The notes: generated from the sequence alone by a model not told the origin. Counted from the first letter of the stretch, positions 38,853-48,651 are shown. The stretch is DNA of 64,000 nucleotides from Pseudomonas marincola (GCF_900116605.1 NZ_FPBC01000002.1:186001-250000), one strand, 5' to 3'. Numbers and translations: made by a program.

Positions 38853-41420
38853 ATGCGAATAGACCGTTTAACCAGTAAATTGCAGCTTGCCTTGTCCGAC
38901 GCCCAATCGATGGCTGTCGGCCTCGACCACGCTGCTATCGAACCGTTGCACCTGATGCAGGCTTTGCTGGATCAGCAAGGCGGTAGCATCAAACCGCTGC
39001 TGATGCAGGTCGGTTTTGATGTGAACAGCCTGCGCAACGCATTGACCAAAGAACTTGATCAGCTCGGCAAGATTCAGAGCCCGACGGGCGATGTGAACTT
39101 GTCGCAGGATCTCGCGCGCCTGCTTAATCAGGCTGATCGCCTGTCGCAGCAGAAAGGTGATCAGTTCATCTCCAGCGAGCTGGTGCTGCTGGCCGCGCTG
39201 GATGATAAAACTCGACTCGGCAAATTGTTGCTCGGTCAGGGCGTTAGTAAGAAAGCCCTGGAAAACGCCGTGAACAACTTGCGTGGCGGCGATGCGGTGA
39301 ATGATCCCAACGTCGAAGAGTCGCGTCAGGCGTTGGACAAATACACCATCGACATGACCAAGCTCGCCGAAGAGGGCAAGCTTGATCCGGTGATTGGTCG
39401 CGACGATGAAATTCGTCGCACCATTCAGGTGTTGCAGCGCCGCACCAAGAACAACCCCGTGCTTATTGGTGAGCCCGGTGTCGGTAAAACCGCCATCGTT
39501 GAAGGCCTCGCCCAGCGCATTATCAATGGCGAAGTGCCGGATGGCCTTAAAGGCAAGCGTCTGCTCTCGCTGGATATGGGGGCGCTGATTGCGGGTGCCA
39601 AGTTCCGCGGTGAGTTCGAGGAGCGCCTCAAGGCGGTACTCAACGAACTGTCGAAGCAGGAAGGCCAGATCATCCTGTTTATCGACGAGTTGCACACCAT
39701 GGTCGGCGCCGGTAAAGGCGAGGGCGCGATGGACGCGGGCAACATGCTCAAGCCTTCATTGGCGCGGGGTGAGTTGCATTGCGTAGGCGCGACCACGCTT
39801 GACGAATATCGCCAATACATCGAGAAGGACGCCGCACTGGAGCGGCGTTTCCAAAAGGTGTTGGTCGATGAGCCAAGCGAGGAAGACACCATCGCGATTC
39901 TGCGTGGCCTTAAAGAGCGCTATGAAGTGCACCACCGGGTTGCGATCAGCGACAGCGCGATTATTGCGGCGGCCAAACTCAGCCATCGCTACATCACCGA
40001 TCGGCAACTGCCGGACAAGGCAATCGACCTGATCGACGAGGCTGCGAGCCGTATCCGCATGGAAATCGACTCCAAGCCTGAAGTGCTTGATCGCATGGAG
40101 CGCCGCTTGATTCAACTCAAGGTTGAGCGTGAGGCGCTCAAGCGCGAGGAAGATGATGCAGCCGTGAAGCGTCTGGAAAAGCTCAAGGATGAAATCGGTC
40201 GTCTGGAGCGCGAATACGCCGATCTGGAAGATATCTGGAAGTCGGAGAAGGCCGAGGTCCATGGCTCCGCGCAGATTCAGCAGAAGATCGAGCAAGCCCG
40301 TCAGGAGCTTGAAGTTGCCCGCCGCAAGGGCGAGCTTGAGCAGATGGCGCGCCTGCAGTACAGCATTATCCCGGATCTTGAGCGCAGCCTTGAGATGGTC
40401 GATCAGCACGGCAAGACCGAGAATCAACTGCTGCGCAGCAAGGTGACCGAGGAAGAAATCGCCGAAGTGGTTTCCAAGTGGACCGGCATTCCCGTGTCGA
40501 AAATGCTCGAAGGCGAGCGCGACAAGCTGCTGAAAATGGAGACACTGCTGCACGAGCGGGTAATTGGTCAGGATGAGGCTGTGGTGGCCGTATCCAATGC
40601 CGTGCGTCGCTCGCGTGCGGGTCTGTCAGATCCGGATCGGCCAAGCGGCTCGTTCCTGTTCCTCGGGCCTACCGGTGTGGGTAAAACCGAGCTGTGCAAG
40701 GCGCTGGCGGAGTTCCTCTTTGATACCGAAGAGGCTTTGGTGCGTATCGACATGTCCGAGTTCATGGAGAAACACTCCGTGGCCCGTTTGATTGGTGCTC
40801 CACCTGGCTATGTGGGCTACGAGGAAGGCGGTTATCTGACCGAAGCAGTGCGGCGTAAGCCTTACTCGGTGGTGCTGCTGGATGAGGTTGAAAAAGCCCA
40901 TCCGGACGTCTTCAACATCTTGCTGCAAGTGCTGGAAGATGGCCGGCTAACCGACAGCCACGGGCGCACAGTGGATTTCCGCAATGTGGTGGTGGTGATG
41001 ACCTCCAACCTGGGCTCGGCGCAGATTCAGGAGTTGGTGGGTGATCGCGAAGCGCAGCGTGCGGCCGTGATGGACGCCGTGAGCACACACTTCCGGCCGG
41101 AGTTCATTAACCGGATCGACGAGGTTGTGATATTCGAGCCGCTGGCCCATGAGCAGATCGCTGGTATTGCGCAGATTCAGTTGGAGCGCCTGCGCGGTCG
41201 TCTGGCGGAGCGTGAGCTGACGCTTGAGCTGAGTGATGAGGCACTGGAGAAGTTGATCGCCATCGGTTACGACCCGGTATACGGGGCGCGGCCACTAAAA
41301 CGTGCGATTCAACGCTGGATCGAGAACCCGCTGGCGCAGTTGATTCTGGCCGGCAAGTACCAGCCCGGCAGCCCGTTGATAGGCCGTGTCGAAGACGATG
41401 AAATCGTTTTTGCGCAGTAA
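38853..41420 (+). CDS. clpB: ATP-dependent disaggregase ClpB
   Basis: 855 residues, full length. N-terminal Clp domain (about 1-145), first AAA+ ring with Walker A GEPGVGKT near 206-213, the coiled-coil M domain (about 400-530, alternating charged heptads) that docks DnaK, and second AAA+ ring with GPTGVGKT near 606-613. It has no ClpP-binding IGF-type loop, so it is a disaggregase rather than a protease unfoldase. AAGGAAGGG precedes the start. Expression is probably heat-inducible from the sigma32-type promoter upstream. Confidence 0.97.
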   Translation: MRIDRLTSKLQLALSDAQSMAVGLDHAAIEPLHLMQALLDQQGGSIKPLLMQVGFDVNSLRNALTKELDQLGKIQSPTGDVNLSQDLARLLNQADRLSQQKGDQFISSELVLLAALDDKTRLGKLLLGQGVSKKALENAVNNLRGGDAVNDPNVEESRQALDKYTIDMTKLAEEGKLDPVIGRDDEIRRTIQVLQRRTKNNPVLIGEPGVGKTAIVEGLAQRIINGEVPDGLKGKRLLSLDMGALIAGAKFRGEFEERLKAVLNELSKQEGQIILFIDELHTMVGAGKGEGAMDAGNMLKPSLARGELHCVGATTLDEYRQYIEKDAALERRFQKVLVDEPSEEDTIAILRGLKERYEVHHRVAISDSAIIAAAKLSHRYITDRQLPDKAIDLIDEAASRIRMEIDSKPEVLDRMERRLIQLKVEREALKREEDDAAVKRLEKLKDEIGRLEREYADLEDIWKSEKAEVHGSAQIQQKIEQARQELEVARRKGELEQMARLQYSIIPDLERSLEMVDQHGKTENQLLRSKVTEEEIAEVVSKWTGIPVSKMLEGERDKLLKMETLLHERVIGQDEAVVAVSNAVRRSRAGLSDPDRPSGSFLFLGPTGVGKTELCKALAEFLFDTEEALVRIDMSEFMEKHSVARLIGAPPGYVGYEEGGYLTEAVRRKPYSVVLLDEVEKAHPDVFNILLQVLEDGRLTDSHGRTVDFRNVVVVMTSNLGSAQIQELVGDREAQRAAVMDAVSTHFRPEFINRIDEVVIFEPLAHEQIAGIAQIQLERLRGRLAERELTLELSDEALEKLIAIGYDPVYGARPLKRAIQRWIENPLAQLILAGKYQPGSPLIGRVEDDEIVFAQ

Positions 41421-41437
41421 CAGGCTAACGTGACATG

Positions 41438-41465
41438 AGCCCCGCCCAGTGCGGGGCTTTTTTTG
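41438..41465 (+). terminator. intrinsic terminator after clpB
   Basis: AGCCCCGC, loop CCAGT, GCGGGGCT followed by a T-run, 18 bases after the stop codon. Confidence 0.92.
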
Positions 41466-41534
41466 CCTGCTTTTCGGCTTGCGCCTGGCGTCAAAGGTGC
41501 AAGCCAAGCGCCTGGTCAAGCATGCTCGGGCGTT

Positions 41535-41867
41535 TCAATGCAGCTTGAGCAGGGCTTGTAGGGTGGCCTCGTGCTCCTCGGCCAGGTCGATGATGTGAAA
41601 TCCAGCCCAGCCATGCTGGCCATCCGCACCAGGGCGGCTCCAGAGGCATTCTGCACCAAAGGTGATATCACTCAGGCCTTCGATGGTTTGCGCGCATTTA
41701 AGGCGCCCTGCGATGATGCTGTCCACGGCTATTTCAGTGTTGCAGAACAGCATGAAACCCTCGTTTGAAAGGTCGACAACCCGGCCGAGGTATTCCTCGG
41801 TGTGCAGGTCGTAAACTTCCAGTTGCAGCTCGGTGTTGTAGCGGTTCTGCTGGCGACGCTCGTCCAT
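41535..41867 (-). CDS. PilZ-domain protein (c-di-GMP receptor candidate)
   Basis: 110 residues, a single PilZ domain. Both c-di-GMP-contact motifs are intact: RQQNR (RxxxR) near residues 5-9 and DLSNEG (DxSxxG) near 32-37, so binding is plausible. A GAGGAG ribosome site overlaps the stop of the DUF1631 gene, nine bases upstream, so the two are cotranscribed and probably work together. The output target is unknown. Confidence 0.88.
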   Translation of the reverse strand: MDERRQQNRYNTELQLEVYDLHTEEYLGRVVDLSNEGFMLFCNTEIAVDSIIAGRLKCAQTIEGLSDITFGAECLWSRPGADGQHGWAGFHIIDLAEEHEATLQALLKLH

Positions 41868-41876
41868 GAAAACTCC

Positions 41877-44249
41877 TCAGGATGTCTCGGTGGTGCGGCC
41901 GCTAAAGCGCTGCATAATGCGGTAAATCGCGTTCAGGGCGCGATCCATGATCGGGTTGGCAGAGTCTGCCGGGATTATCCGCATCACGCCTTTTTCGACC
42001 TCTTCGGCCAGTTCGCGCAGGGTTTTGATACTCACGCGCTGCCCGCTGTTATCCACAAACATGTAATTGCGCGTGGTGGGGCTGAACCATGAAAGTTTGA
42101 GACGGCGCGACGGGGTATTGGTCGTGCACTCGAACCATGTGCCGAACTCGATCAGTTCAAGTTCTTTGATCAGCGCCTTGATGCGTGGAGGGATTTCGCT
42201 GTCCTCCGGTTTGGCGACGGGTTGATCCTCGATCATTTTGCCCAGTTGGCTTTCGAGTAAGCTCGGGTTGAGCTTCTCGGCCAGCTCCGGCTGGCGTGCC
42301 TGAACGGCATGCTGGCAGGTGACGATGTCCTGCAGCAGCCGGCGAATACCTTCTTCGTTGTATCCGCCCAGCAGGTTAAGGCCGTCGTGCAGTGATTCGA
42401 GTAAATGCACGCGCACTTCATGCAAGCGCTTGAGGCCCTGTGCGTCGAGTACGGTGCCGCTCCATGCCAGTTGCTCGGCGGCATTGCAGGCGCTTTGCCA
42501 GTCTTCGCTGTCCCGGCCGTGACGCAGGTAGATAAACACCAGAACATCGGTCCAGGTCAGCTTCAGGAAGTTACGGATAATCGTTGGAGGTTCCCGGTCC
42601 GCAAGGCTGGCCGCTATCACCTCATTGGCAAACTCGCGGGCTTCGAGCAGCTTGTCGCGCCCCTTGATTGTCTCTACCGCGCGGCGCTCGCGCAGTTCAA
42701 CCTTGCGCTTGAGCGTGTCGACGTAGGCGCTGAACTCTTCGGTCAATTCCCCAAATAGCGCCAGATCGCCGGTAAAGCCGTTGATTACCTGTTCGACAAC
42801 CTGCTGCATTTTACCCAGCAAATCAGAGTCTTCGCCTTCACAGCCATAAATAACCCCAGCCTGGGCCATGGTGTTGAGCAATTGGCGGGCCGGGTGGCTG
42901 TGCTGGCTGAACAGCGCGCTGTCGAGCAGGGCGACCTTAAGGTACGGCGTATGCAAGTGCGAGAGCACGGTTTTGCAGGCGTTTGGCAGGTTTTCGTCAT
43001 CAAGGATGAAATCGAACAGCATACCGACCAGGTCAATGACGTTGGCTTGTTGCTCTGTCAGCTTGTGCTGCTCGGGCTCATCGCTATAGGAAGAGAGCTG
43101 CTGGTGCAGGTCTGCCTTCAGCGCCTCTACAGGTTGCGGCGCCATCAGCCGCTTGGCAATGTCCTGTGCGGTGAGTTGCTGCATGCGGTTGAGGGCATCC
43201 AGTAACTCGCCTGCACTGTAACTGCGTGTGGCGCCAGTCGGGGCAAAGTGGGCAATGCTGTGCGTGCCGCCGAGCAATGGATCATCGCGGTGTGAGCGGC
43301 GGTGCTCGGTCATCAAGCCGGCCAGACTGCTCAGCAGCACGTTGGGATCTGTCGGCGGAGTTGCGCTGAATGTGCCCGGAGTTTCAGGTACAGAGAAGCT
43401 TGATGCGGTGCCGGGGTGCCCTGAACTGGGCGCGCCTTGCATGCCAGCAGGTGCGCCGGGCTGTGTTCCTTCGCCCGTATGCGCGGCTGGCGCGTGGCTG
43501 CCGCCAGTGGGCCCGGTTGTGCCGGAACTTTTCGGTTTGCGGATGCTGTATTTAAGGTTCGGCAGAATCCCTCCGTCTATAAGGAGCTGATTGACTGCCT
43601 GATAAGTGAGGTCGAGGCCGCTCATGACATGGCGATCGAACTGCTTATAAAGCACCACCTTTATCTGGATTTGCAGATCGTGGGGTTTCAGGGCCAGTTG
43701 AAAAGCCTCCGCGATCAAGCGCGGGCCGAGCGGATTGAGTTCTGTATCCGGCCTGACGCCACGGTTAAGCAACGCCAGGCGCTGCTCGAGTGCATATAGA
43801 TGAGGGGCGCTTGCTGTGCTGACCCGGTTGACCATGTTGGTGATGTGCATGTTCTCTTCATACACATCCGGTTCAATCAGTGTAAGCGGTTGCTCTTCAC
43901 TCGGGGCTTGCGCGCCGGGTGCTTTGATCCTTGCTTTGGCTTCAAAGAATTCGGTGAAGTTGTGTGAGATTTTTTGGTGGTAGTCATGCTCGATCTTTTT
44001 GCGCAGATCACGGATTCGCGATCTGGCGTCATAAAACAGGGCTTGAGCATTGGGGGTGTGCTGAGCAGATGAAGCTTCGAGCAATGCGCTATCGGCCCAG
44101 TTGAATACCTCGGTAAGGTTTTCAGCCAGGTTGTTCATTAATAGCTTGCGGCAGCTGAGGGCCAATTCGCCTAGGCGTGGCTGTATTCCCCGGCGAGCAA
44201 GCGTCGGCTCATTTGCTTTTGGGCCCTTGGGGATTTCCTTGTCTGTCAT
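41877..44249 (-). CDS. DUF1631 family protein, copy 1
   Basis: 790 residues from the ATG at 44249. It is mostly helical, with the DUF1631 landmarks NQLLIDGGILPNLKY, NVIDLVGMLFDFILDDENLP, LHTPYLKVALLDSALFS and HPARQLLNTMA. The middle (about residues 255-310) is a Gly/Pro/Ser/Thr-rich linker. The last ~120 residues resemble a degenerate PilZ fold (FGTWFECTTN, YMFVDNSGQRV) without RxxxR. The family has no established function and is often mislabelled thymidine phosphorylase. It forms an operon with a true PilZ protein and has a paralogue at 56464. Confidence 0.85.
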   Translation of the reverse strand: MTDKEIPKGPKANEPTLARRGIQPRLGELALSCRKLLMNNLAENLTEVFNWADSALLEASSAQHTPNAQALFYDARSRIRDLRKKIEHDYHQKISHNFTEFFEAKARIKAPGAQAPSEEQPLTLIEPDVYEENMHITNMVNRVSTASAPHLYALEQRLALLNRGVRPDTELNPLGPRLIAEAFQLALKPHDLQIQIKVVLYKQFDRHVMSGLDLTYQAVNQLLIDGGILPNLKYSIRKPKSSGTTGPTGGSHAPAAHTGEGTQPGAPAGMQGAPSSGHPGTASSFSVPETPGTFSATPPTDPNVLLSSLAGLMTEHRRSHRDDPLLGGTHSIAHFAPTGATRSYSAGELLDALNRMQQLTAQDIAKRLMAPQPVEALKADLHQQLSSYSDEPEQHKLTEQQANVIDLVGMLFDFILDDENLPNACKTVLSHLHTPYLKVALLDSALFSQHSHPARQLLNTMAQAGVIYGCEGEDSDLLGKMQQVVEQVINGFTGDLALFGELTEEFSAYVDTLKRKVELRERRAVETIKGRDKLLEAREFANEVIAASLADREPPTIIRNFLKLTWTDVLVFIYLRHGRDSEDWQSACNAAEQLAWSGTVLDAQGLKRLHEVRVHLLESLHDGLNLLGGYNEEGIRRLLQDIVTCQHAVQARQPELAEKLNPSLLESQLGKMIEDQPVAKPEDSEIPPRIKALIKELELIEFGTWFECTTNTPSRRLKLSWFSPTTRNYMFVDNSGQRVSIKTLRELAEEVEKGVMRIIPADSANPIMDRALNAIYRIMQRFSGRTTETS

Positions 44250-44365
44250 TGTTGTCCTGGCCTGCAGCGATGAGTTCCTGCGGTGTCCGCGGGTGTTGTT
44301 TTCAGTGAAGATATAGCAGTGAAGCACTTATCTGCAAAGTATTGTCATAAAAGCAAAATAGGGTG

Positions 44366-44393
44366 TTGACAGGTAGTAAATAATCCGTAAAAT
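44366..44393 (+). promoter_or_regulatory. sigma70 promoter of the tRNA operon
   Basis: TTGACA (44366-44371), 16 bases, TAAAAT (44388-44393), followed by a GC-rich discriminator GGCGCGCC typical of growth-rate- and stringently controlled stable-RNA promoters. The first tRNA begins 67 bases downstream of the -10 element. Confidence 0.85.
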
Positions 44394-44460
44394 GGCGCGC
44401 CTCAGATGAGGGAAAGCGCGAAAGCAAAAGCCCAAAACTGAGAACTTTGAAGGTGATAGT

Positions 44461-44536
<76 letters not shown>

Positions 44537-44548
44537 AATCTTCAATAT

Positions 44549-44625
44549 CGGGGTATAGCGCAGTCCGGTAGCGCGCCTGCTTTGGGAGCAGGATGTCGGG
44601 AGTTCGAATCCCCCTACCCCGACCA
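44549..44625 (+). tRNA. tRNA-Pro (TGG)
   Basis: Acceptor CGGGGTA pairs with TACCCCG. The anticodon TGG at 44583-44585 is in loop TTTGGGA. GTTCGAATC T-loop, and encoded CCA at the end. 12 bases after tRNA-Asn, so part of the same transcript. Confidence 0.96.
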
Positions 44626-44629
44626 ATTT

Positions 44630-44705
44630 GGGTCGTTAGCTCAGTTGGTAGAGCAGTTGGCTTTTAACCAATTGGTCGTAGGTTCGAATCCTACACGACC
44701 CACCA
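44630..44705 (+). tRNA. tRNA-Lys (TTT)
   Basis: Acceptor GGGTCGT pairs with ACGACCC. The anticodon TTT at 44663-44665 is in loop CTTTTAA. GGTTCGAATCC T-arm, and encoded CCA at 44703-44705. Four bases after tRNA-Pro; last member of the three-tRNA operon. Confidence 0.96.
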
Positions 44706-44773
44706 TTTTCGCTCTTGCTGTTCAAGAGTCGAATCTTAGGGAGCGATAACACGATTATCGCAACCGGTTAAAG

Positions 44774-44797
44774 AAAGCGCCTCAGGGCGCTTTTTTT
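44774..44797 (+). terminator. terminator of the tRNA operon
   Basis: AAAGCGCC (44774-44781) pairs with GGCGCTTT (44786-44793), followed by a T-run. Confidence 0.88.
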
Positions 44798-44896
44798 ATG
44801 CCTGCGATTTGTGTTGCAGGCCGCCATCCGCGTGCAAAAAGCTGTGATGCTGGCAGGCCATACGCCGTTAAGCGCACGGCCCACCGTATTTCTCTG

Positions 44897-46216
44897 TCAG
44901 TGTAGCTTGAGTCGCGGCTCTGTGCTGCGGCCGATCAGGTCGCTGAGCATCAGCAGGGCGGTGCGCGTTACGCCGTACAGCGCCATCTGGTGCATCCGAT
45001 ACAGCGAGATGTAGAACATGCGCGCCAGCCAGCCTTCCAGCATGACGCTGCCGGTCAAATTGCCCATCAGATTGCCGACAGCCGAAAAACTCGCCAGCGA
45101 AATCAGCGAGCCGTAATCGCGATAGCGATATTCCGGCAATGCCTGGCCTGCATCCTCGATGCGCAGCTTTAAACTCTTGGCTAATAATGAAGCCTGTTGG
45201 TGTGCAGCCTGGGCGCGGGGCGGCACATTAGCGCCGACAGTGCCAGGCTCGGTGCCGGGTTGCGGGCACGCGGCGCAGTCGCCAAAGGCAAAAATATTTT
45301 CATCGCGCGTGGTTTGCAGGGTAGGGCGCACAACCAGCTGATTGATCCGGTTGGTTTCCAGGCCGGCAATGTCTTTGAGAAAGTCAGGAGCACGAATACC
45401 GGCCGCCCAGACTTTAAGCGAGGCGATAATGGTGTTGCCGTCCTTGGTTTTCAGCGCATCGCCGGTGACTTCGCTGACAGCGGAATTGGTCAGTACGGTC
45501 ACGCCGAGCTTTTCCAGCGTTTCATGCACCGGCTGGCCAATGCGTTCGGGCAGTGCCGGTAATACGCGCGGGCCTGCTTCAATCAAGGTAATGCGCATGT
45601 TTTCCGGGCGAATCCGGTCAAGGCCGTAGGCCGATAGCTCATGCGCCGCGTGGTGCAGCTCGGCAGCCAGCTCAACGCCGGTTGCGCCTGCGCCAACAAT
45701 CGCCACGCAAATCTGTTCAGTGGTTACGTCCTGATTGGCGTGCGCGCGCAGGTAATGGCTGAGCAACTGGCGGTGAAAGCGTTCGGCTTGCTCACGGGTA
45801 TCCAGAAACAGGCAGTTTTCAGCCGCGCCGGGGGTGCCAAAATCGTTGGTGGTGCTGCCGACGGAAATTACCAGGCTGTCGTAACTGAGTTCGCGCTGCG
45901 GCACCAGAACCGCACCGTTTTCATCCAGCGTGGCCGTCAGCGTGATGGTCTTGCTTTCGCGGTCCAGCGCGCTCATCCGGCCGAGCTGGAACTGGAAGTG
46001 GTTCCATTTGGCTTGCGCGACATAATTCAGTTCATCTTCCGATGAGTTGAGTGAGCCTGCTGCCACTTCATGCAGAAGCGGTTTCCAGATATGCGTGAGG
46101 TTGCTGTCGACGAGGGTGATCTGCGCCTTGCCGCGTTTGCCCAGTTTTCTACCCAGGCGGGTAGCAAGCTCCAGGCCGCCGGCGCCGCCGCCAACGATCA
46201 CTATTCGATGGGTCAT
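44897..46216 (-). CDS. ndh: type II NADH:quinone oxidoreductase
   Basis: 439 residues. FAD motif IVIVGGGAGGLELATRLG at the N-terminus, a second dinucleotide motif VAIVGAGATGVELAAELHH near 165 for NADH, and the quinone-site and FAD-contact segment FAFGDCAACPQPG near 300. The C-terminal amphipathic membrane-anchoring region is present. It transfers electrons from NADH to ubiquinone without proton pumping, at the inner face of the membrane. It is followed on the opposite side by the tRNA terminator and preceded by a small DUF3094 gene. Confidence 0.94.
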   Translation of the reverse strand: MTHRIVIVGGGAGGLELATRLGRKLGKRGKAQITLVDSNLTHIWKPLLHEVAAGSLNSSEDELNYVAQAKWNHFQFQLGRMSALDRESKTITLTATLDENGAVLVPQRELSYDSLVISVGSTTNDFGTPGAAENCLFLDTREQAERFHRQLLSHYLRAHANQDVTTEQICVAIVGAGATGVELAAELHHAAHELSAYGLDRIRPENMRITLIEAGPRVLPALPERIGQPVHETLEKLGVTVLTNSAVSEVTGDALKTKDGNTIIASLKVWAAGIRAPDFLKDIAGLETNRINQLVVRPTLQTTRDENIFAFGDCAACPQPGTEPGTVGANVPPRAQAAHQQASLLAKSLKLRIEDAGQALPEYRYRDYGSLISLASFSAVGNLMGNLTGSVMLEGWLARMFYISLYRMHQMALYGVTRTALLMLSDLIGRSTEPRLKLH

Positions 46217-46279
46217 TTAGAGTTCTCATAATGTTTTGAATAAAACAGGCAGAGATCGCGTGGGCGAGCGCAAGGCAGC

Positions 46280-46453
46280 TCATAGCACCAGTTGACCTAA
46301 AAGACGGCTGAGAATGCCGAGGGCGATGGTGATCGAGACAAGAATCAGTACCAGCCGCCAGCCGCGAAACGGCTTGCGTTCAACTTGGTGCTGCGGCGCG
46401 CTGAGGTATTGATCAACACGCTTTTGGTCTTCGGGGCTCAATCTACTCGACAT
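46280..46453 (-). CDS. DUF3094 family membrane microprotein
   Basis: 57 residues, starting MSSRLSPEDQKRVDQYLSAP. AAGAGGTG lies six bases upstream of the ATG at 46453. The N-terminal half is polar and charged; the C-terminal half is a single membrane helix (WRLVLILVSITIALGILSRL). A gene of this type accompanies ndh in pseudomonads, matching the DUF3094 family as I know it. Function unknown; an NDH-2 accessory role would be speculation from position. It lies 63 bases upstream of ndh and could be cotranscribed. Confidence 0.78.
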   Translation of the reverse strand: MSSRLSPEDQKRVDQYLSAPQHQVERKPFRGWRLVLILVSITIALGILSRLLGQLVL

Positions 46454-46532
46454 GTGCACCTCTTGGCAGTGGGCGAATGAGCACGGAGTGCATCTACGCC
46501 CTTCTCTTATAGGGGTATTCTAGCTGTGTGCT

Positions 46533-47027
46533 TCATAGCGGCTCAACGACCAGTTTGGCATCCAGGCGAATAACCCCGCCTTGCAGCACGCGAGCGGTAA
46601 TGCCGCCATGCCCGCGCATGGCTTGAAAAGTCCCGAGCCCGAGGTTCTGCTCAAGGCGTGCGCAGGGCTGGCACCAACCGGTGGTTTCGAAAATGGCCGA
46701 GCCAATACGAAAGCGCCGGCCTTTGAGGCTGAACAGATTGATACCGCTAATGGCTATGTTGCGGCGCAAATCGTGCGGGCGAATCGGGTTGTCTGGCGCG
46801 CGATCAAGCAGGGCGCTCACCACAGGCAGATGTTCCCACTGAATAAAAGTCACCTGGCGTGCGTTGCGGGCGCTGGCCCGGCTGTGGTCGCCGGTAAGGC
46901 CGGCATCAAGCCTGGCTTCTACTGCGTCCAGCTCAATCATCGGTGCGCGCGAGGCCGGGCGCACGCCAATCCAGCGCACACGGCCTTGTTGCGGCACTGC
47001 CGCGAGTAATTCTTGTAAAGGGCTCAT
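46533..47027 (-). CDS. MOSC-domain protein
   Basis: 164 residues of the MOSC (molybdenum cofactor sulfurase C-terminal) fold. Typical segments are WIGVRPASRAPM, LTGDHSRASARNARQVTFIQWEHLP, LRRNIAISGINLFSLKGRRFRIG and CQPCARLEQNLG, with a conserved cysteine. Standalone MOSC proteins are implicated in handling of sulfur or molybdenum cofactor substrates, but no specific reaction can be assigned. Located between the DUF1780 gene and DUF3094-ndh on the same strand. Confidence 0.88.
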   Translation of the reverse strand: MSPLQELLAAVPQQGRVRWIGVRPASRAPMIELDAVEARLDAGLTGDHSRASARNARQVTFIQWEHLPVVSALLDRAPDNPIRPHDLRRNIAISGINLFSLKGRRFRIGSAIFETTGWCQPCARLEQNLGLGTFQAMRGHGGITARVLQGGVIRLDAKLVVEPL

Positions 47028-47093
47028 TGCACTCCAGCGTAGCGCAGAACAAAGGGGTCTAGTGTTTTAGAAGGCGGCATTCTCAGCATGTGC

Positions 47094-47723
47094 TCACAGG
47101 CCGACGCCTGCATCAAACAATACTGTGCGACCACAGTTGCTGCGCAGAAAGTCTGGGGCATCGGAGTGGGCAAATAACACCCGGGCAAACGTTGGGCCTA
47201 CCAAAGACAGCGAACGCCAGCCTTGGCGCAGGTATTCGGTGGGCGGTGGGAAATGACTGTTGAAATCCGGCACTGCGCGTTTAAGGCTGACGAATGCCAG
47301 CAAGTCCAGCTCGCCCGGGTCCAGCCCGCGCTCTTTGTAGTTGTGCGATTTCTTGCGCAGCGTGGGCGCAAGCCTGGCAACAAGCTCGGCGGCCGGTATG
47401 CGCCGGGGTTTGGCCTCACGCCGGACCAGTTGGCTCAGCGAGAATGCCGTGCGTCGACGCTCCAGCTCCGCGCGCCATTCGTCATTCAGGCGGCGGCCTT
47501 CATCCAGAACAAAAAACACCTCGAAATTGGCATCGCGAAATAAGGCGTCGGGCGGTTCGTGATCGGGCGGGCTGAATTCATCTTGCCGGTAGCGAATGTT
47601 CAAGGCCTGTAATAACCGCTGGCACACCCAGACTTCACGTTCCCATTTGCGTGAGTTGGATAAAAAGTCGCTGGCTTGCTCGGCTTGTTGCGTGAGCAGG
47701 CGTAAGTACTCTGCATCGTCCAT
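47094..47723 (-). CDS. DUF1780 family protein
   Basis: 209 residues. The sequence WEREVWVCQRLLQALNIRYRQDEF followed by PPDALFRDANFEVFFVLDEGRR suggests an alpha/beta fold with conserved acidic residues, compatible with a nuclease-like core. This matches a pseudomonad protein family with no proven function (DUF1780, by memory). No signal peptide or membrane segment is visible. It is 66 bases from the MOSC gene and divergent from the CbiM-like gene. Confidence 0.8.
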   Translation of the reverse strand: MDDAEYLRLLTQQAEQASDFLSNSRKWEREVWVCQRLLQALNIRYRQDEFSPPDHEPPDALFRDANFEVFFVLDEGRRLNDEWRAELERRRTAFSLSQLVRREAKPRRIPAAELVARLAPTLRKKSHNYKERGLDPGELDLLAFVSLKRAVPDFNSHFPPPTEYLRQGWRSLSLVGPTFARVLFAHSDAPDFLRSNCGRTVLFDAGVGL

Positions 47724-47845
47724 GACAGCAGCTTAAGTTCTTGCACAGGGCTCGTCGAGTGGCTGTATCGGCAAACAGTAGCAACTGTCGGGATTTTACC
47801 GCCGGGAGTAGACTGCCAATAGAGTTGGGTTGGGTGGAGTGGGTA

Positions 47846-48523
47846 ATGATTGCTGCAGAGCTGCTTTCAACGACGAGCCAGGTAGCCGGCTGGGTGATTT
47901 ATGCGCCCGCGTTGCTGTGGGCAATCTGGCGAGCGCCCTGGTTGCAGCTGATCAGTGACACGCGCCGTCAGCACTTATTGTTCGGTACCGCGTTTGCGGT
48001 TTTTTTACTGTGGCTGGTGCGCAGAGATTTCGAGTCAGGCCTGTCGTATCACTTTTTAGGCATGACGGTTGTGACCTTGCTGCTGGATTGGCCGCTGGCA
48101 ATGCTGGTTGGCTTTGCGGCGCAATTGGGCATGCTGGCATTGGGGCGGCAGGACTTAACGGCGCTGGGCATGAATGGCCTGTTGTTGGTGCTGGTGCCCG
48201 TGCTCGTTACCGAACTCTGCGCGTTGCGTGTAGAACGGGCACAGCCAAAAAATTTGTTCGTTTATATCTTCTTCTGCGGTTTCTTTCCCGCGGCATTGGG
48301 TACGCTGCTGAGCATTCTGCTCGGGCTTGGCGTGCTGTGGGTGGATGGTCTGTTTCCGATGCCGCCTTGGCTTGAAGACTTTATCGGCTACCTGTGGCTG
48401 GTGATATTCCCCGAGGCCTTTATTAACGGCATGTTGGTGACGGGGCTGGTGGTGTTCTACCCCGATTGGCTCGAAACCTTCAACCGAAGCCGGTATCTCT
48501 CGGCCCCCTGGAACGAACCTTGA
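47846..48523 (+). CDS. CbiM-like ECF transporter S-component family membrane protein
   Basis: 225 residues from the ATG at 47846 (GGAGTGGG upstream). About six membrane helices. The segments TVVTLLLDWPLAMLVGFAAQ and NGLLLVLVPVLVTELCALRVER, with a late GFFPAALGT, resemble the CbiM/NikM family of cobalt and nickel ECF transporters. The metal-binding N-terminal MHI motif of true CbiM is missing, and no CbiN, CbiQ or ATPase gene is nearby, so the substrate is unknown. It may be a divergent orphan permease component. Confidence 0.72.
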   Translation: MIAAELLSTTSQVAGWVIYAPALLWAIWRAPWLQLISDTRRQHLLFGTAFAVFLLWLVRRDFESGLSYHFLGMTVVTLLLDWPLAMLVGFAAQLGMLALGRQDLTALGMNGLLLVLVPVLVTELCALRVERAQPKNLFVYIFFCGFFPAALGTLLSILLGLGVLWVDGLFPMPPWLEDFIGYLWLVIFPEAFINGMLVTGLVVFYPDWLETFNRSRYLSAPWNEP

Positions 48524-48526
48524 TTT

Positions 48527-48553
48527 GGGAGCGCTGAAAGCTACTGCGCTCCC
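48527..48553. repeat. GGGAGCGC inverted repeat at the start of array 2
   Basis: GGGAGCGC (48527-48534) and GCGCTCCC (48546-48553) pair around an 11-base loop, four bases after the CbiM-like gene. No U-run. It abuts the truncated first repeat unit and may be part of its boundary. Confidence 0.5.
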
Positions 48554-48651
48554 GTCGCCCAAATACGCCGATCCACACGCAAACAAAAAGCCAAAGCGCG
48601 CACGACCAAGACACCGAAATAACGGATCAGCCTACGGTTGATCCATCCTCC
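48551..48651 (-). repeat. double-hairpin element, array 2, truncated unit
   Basis: Contains the core and the GGATCAGCC/GGTTGATCC hairpin of the element but lacks the GGAGGATGGATAGCCCC hairpin. Orientation is opposite to array 1. Confidence 0.85.
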
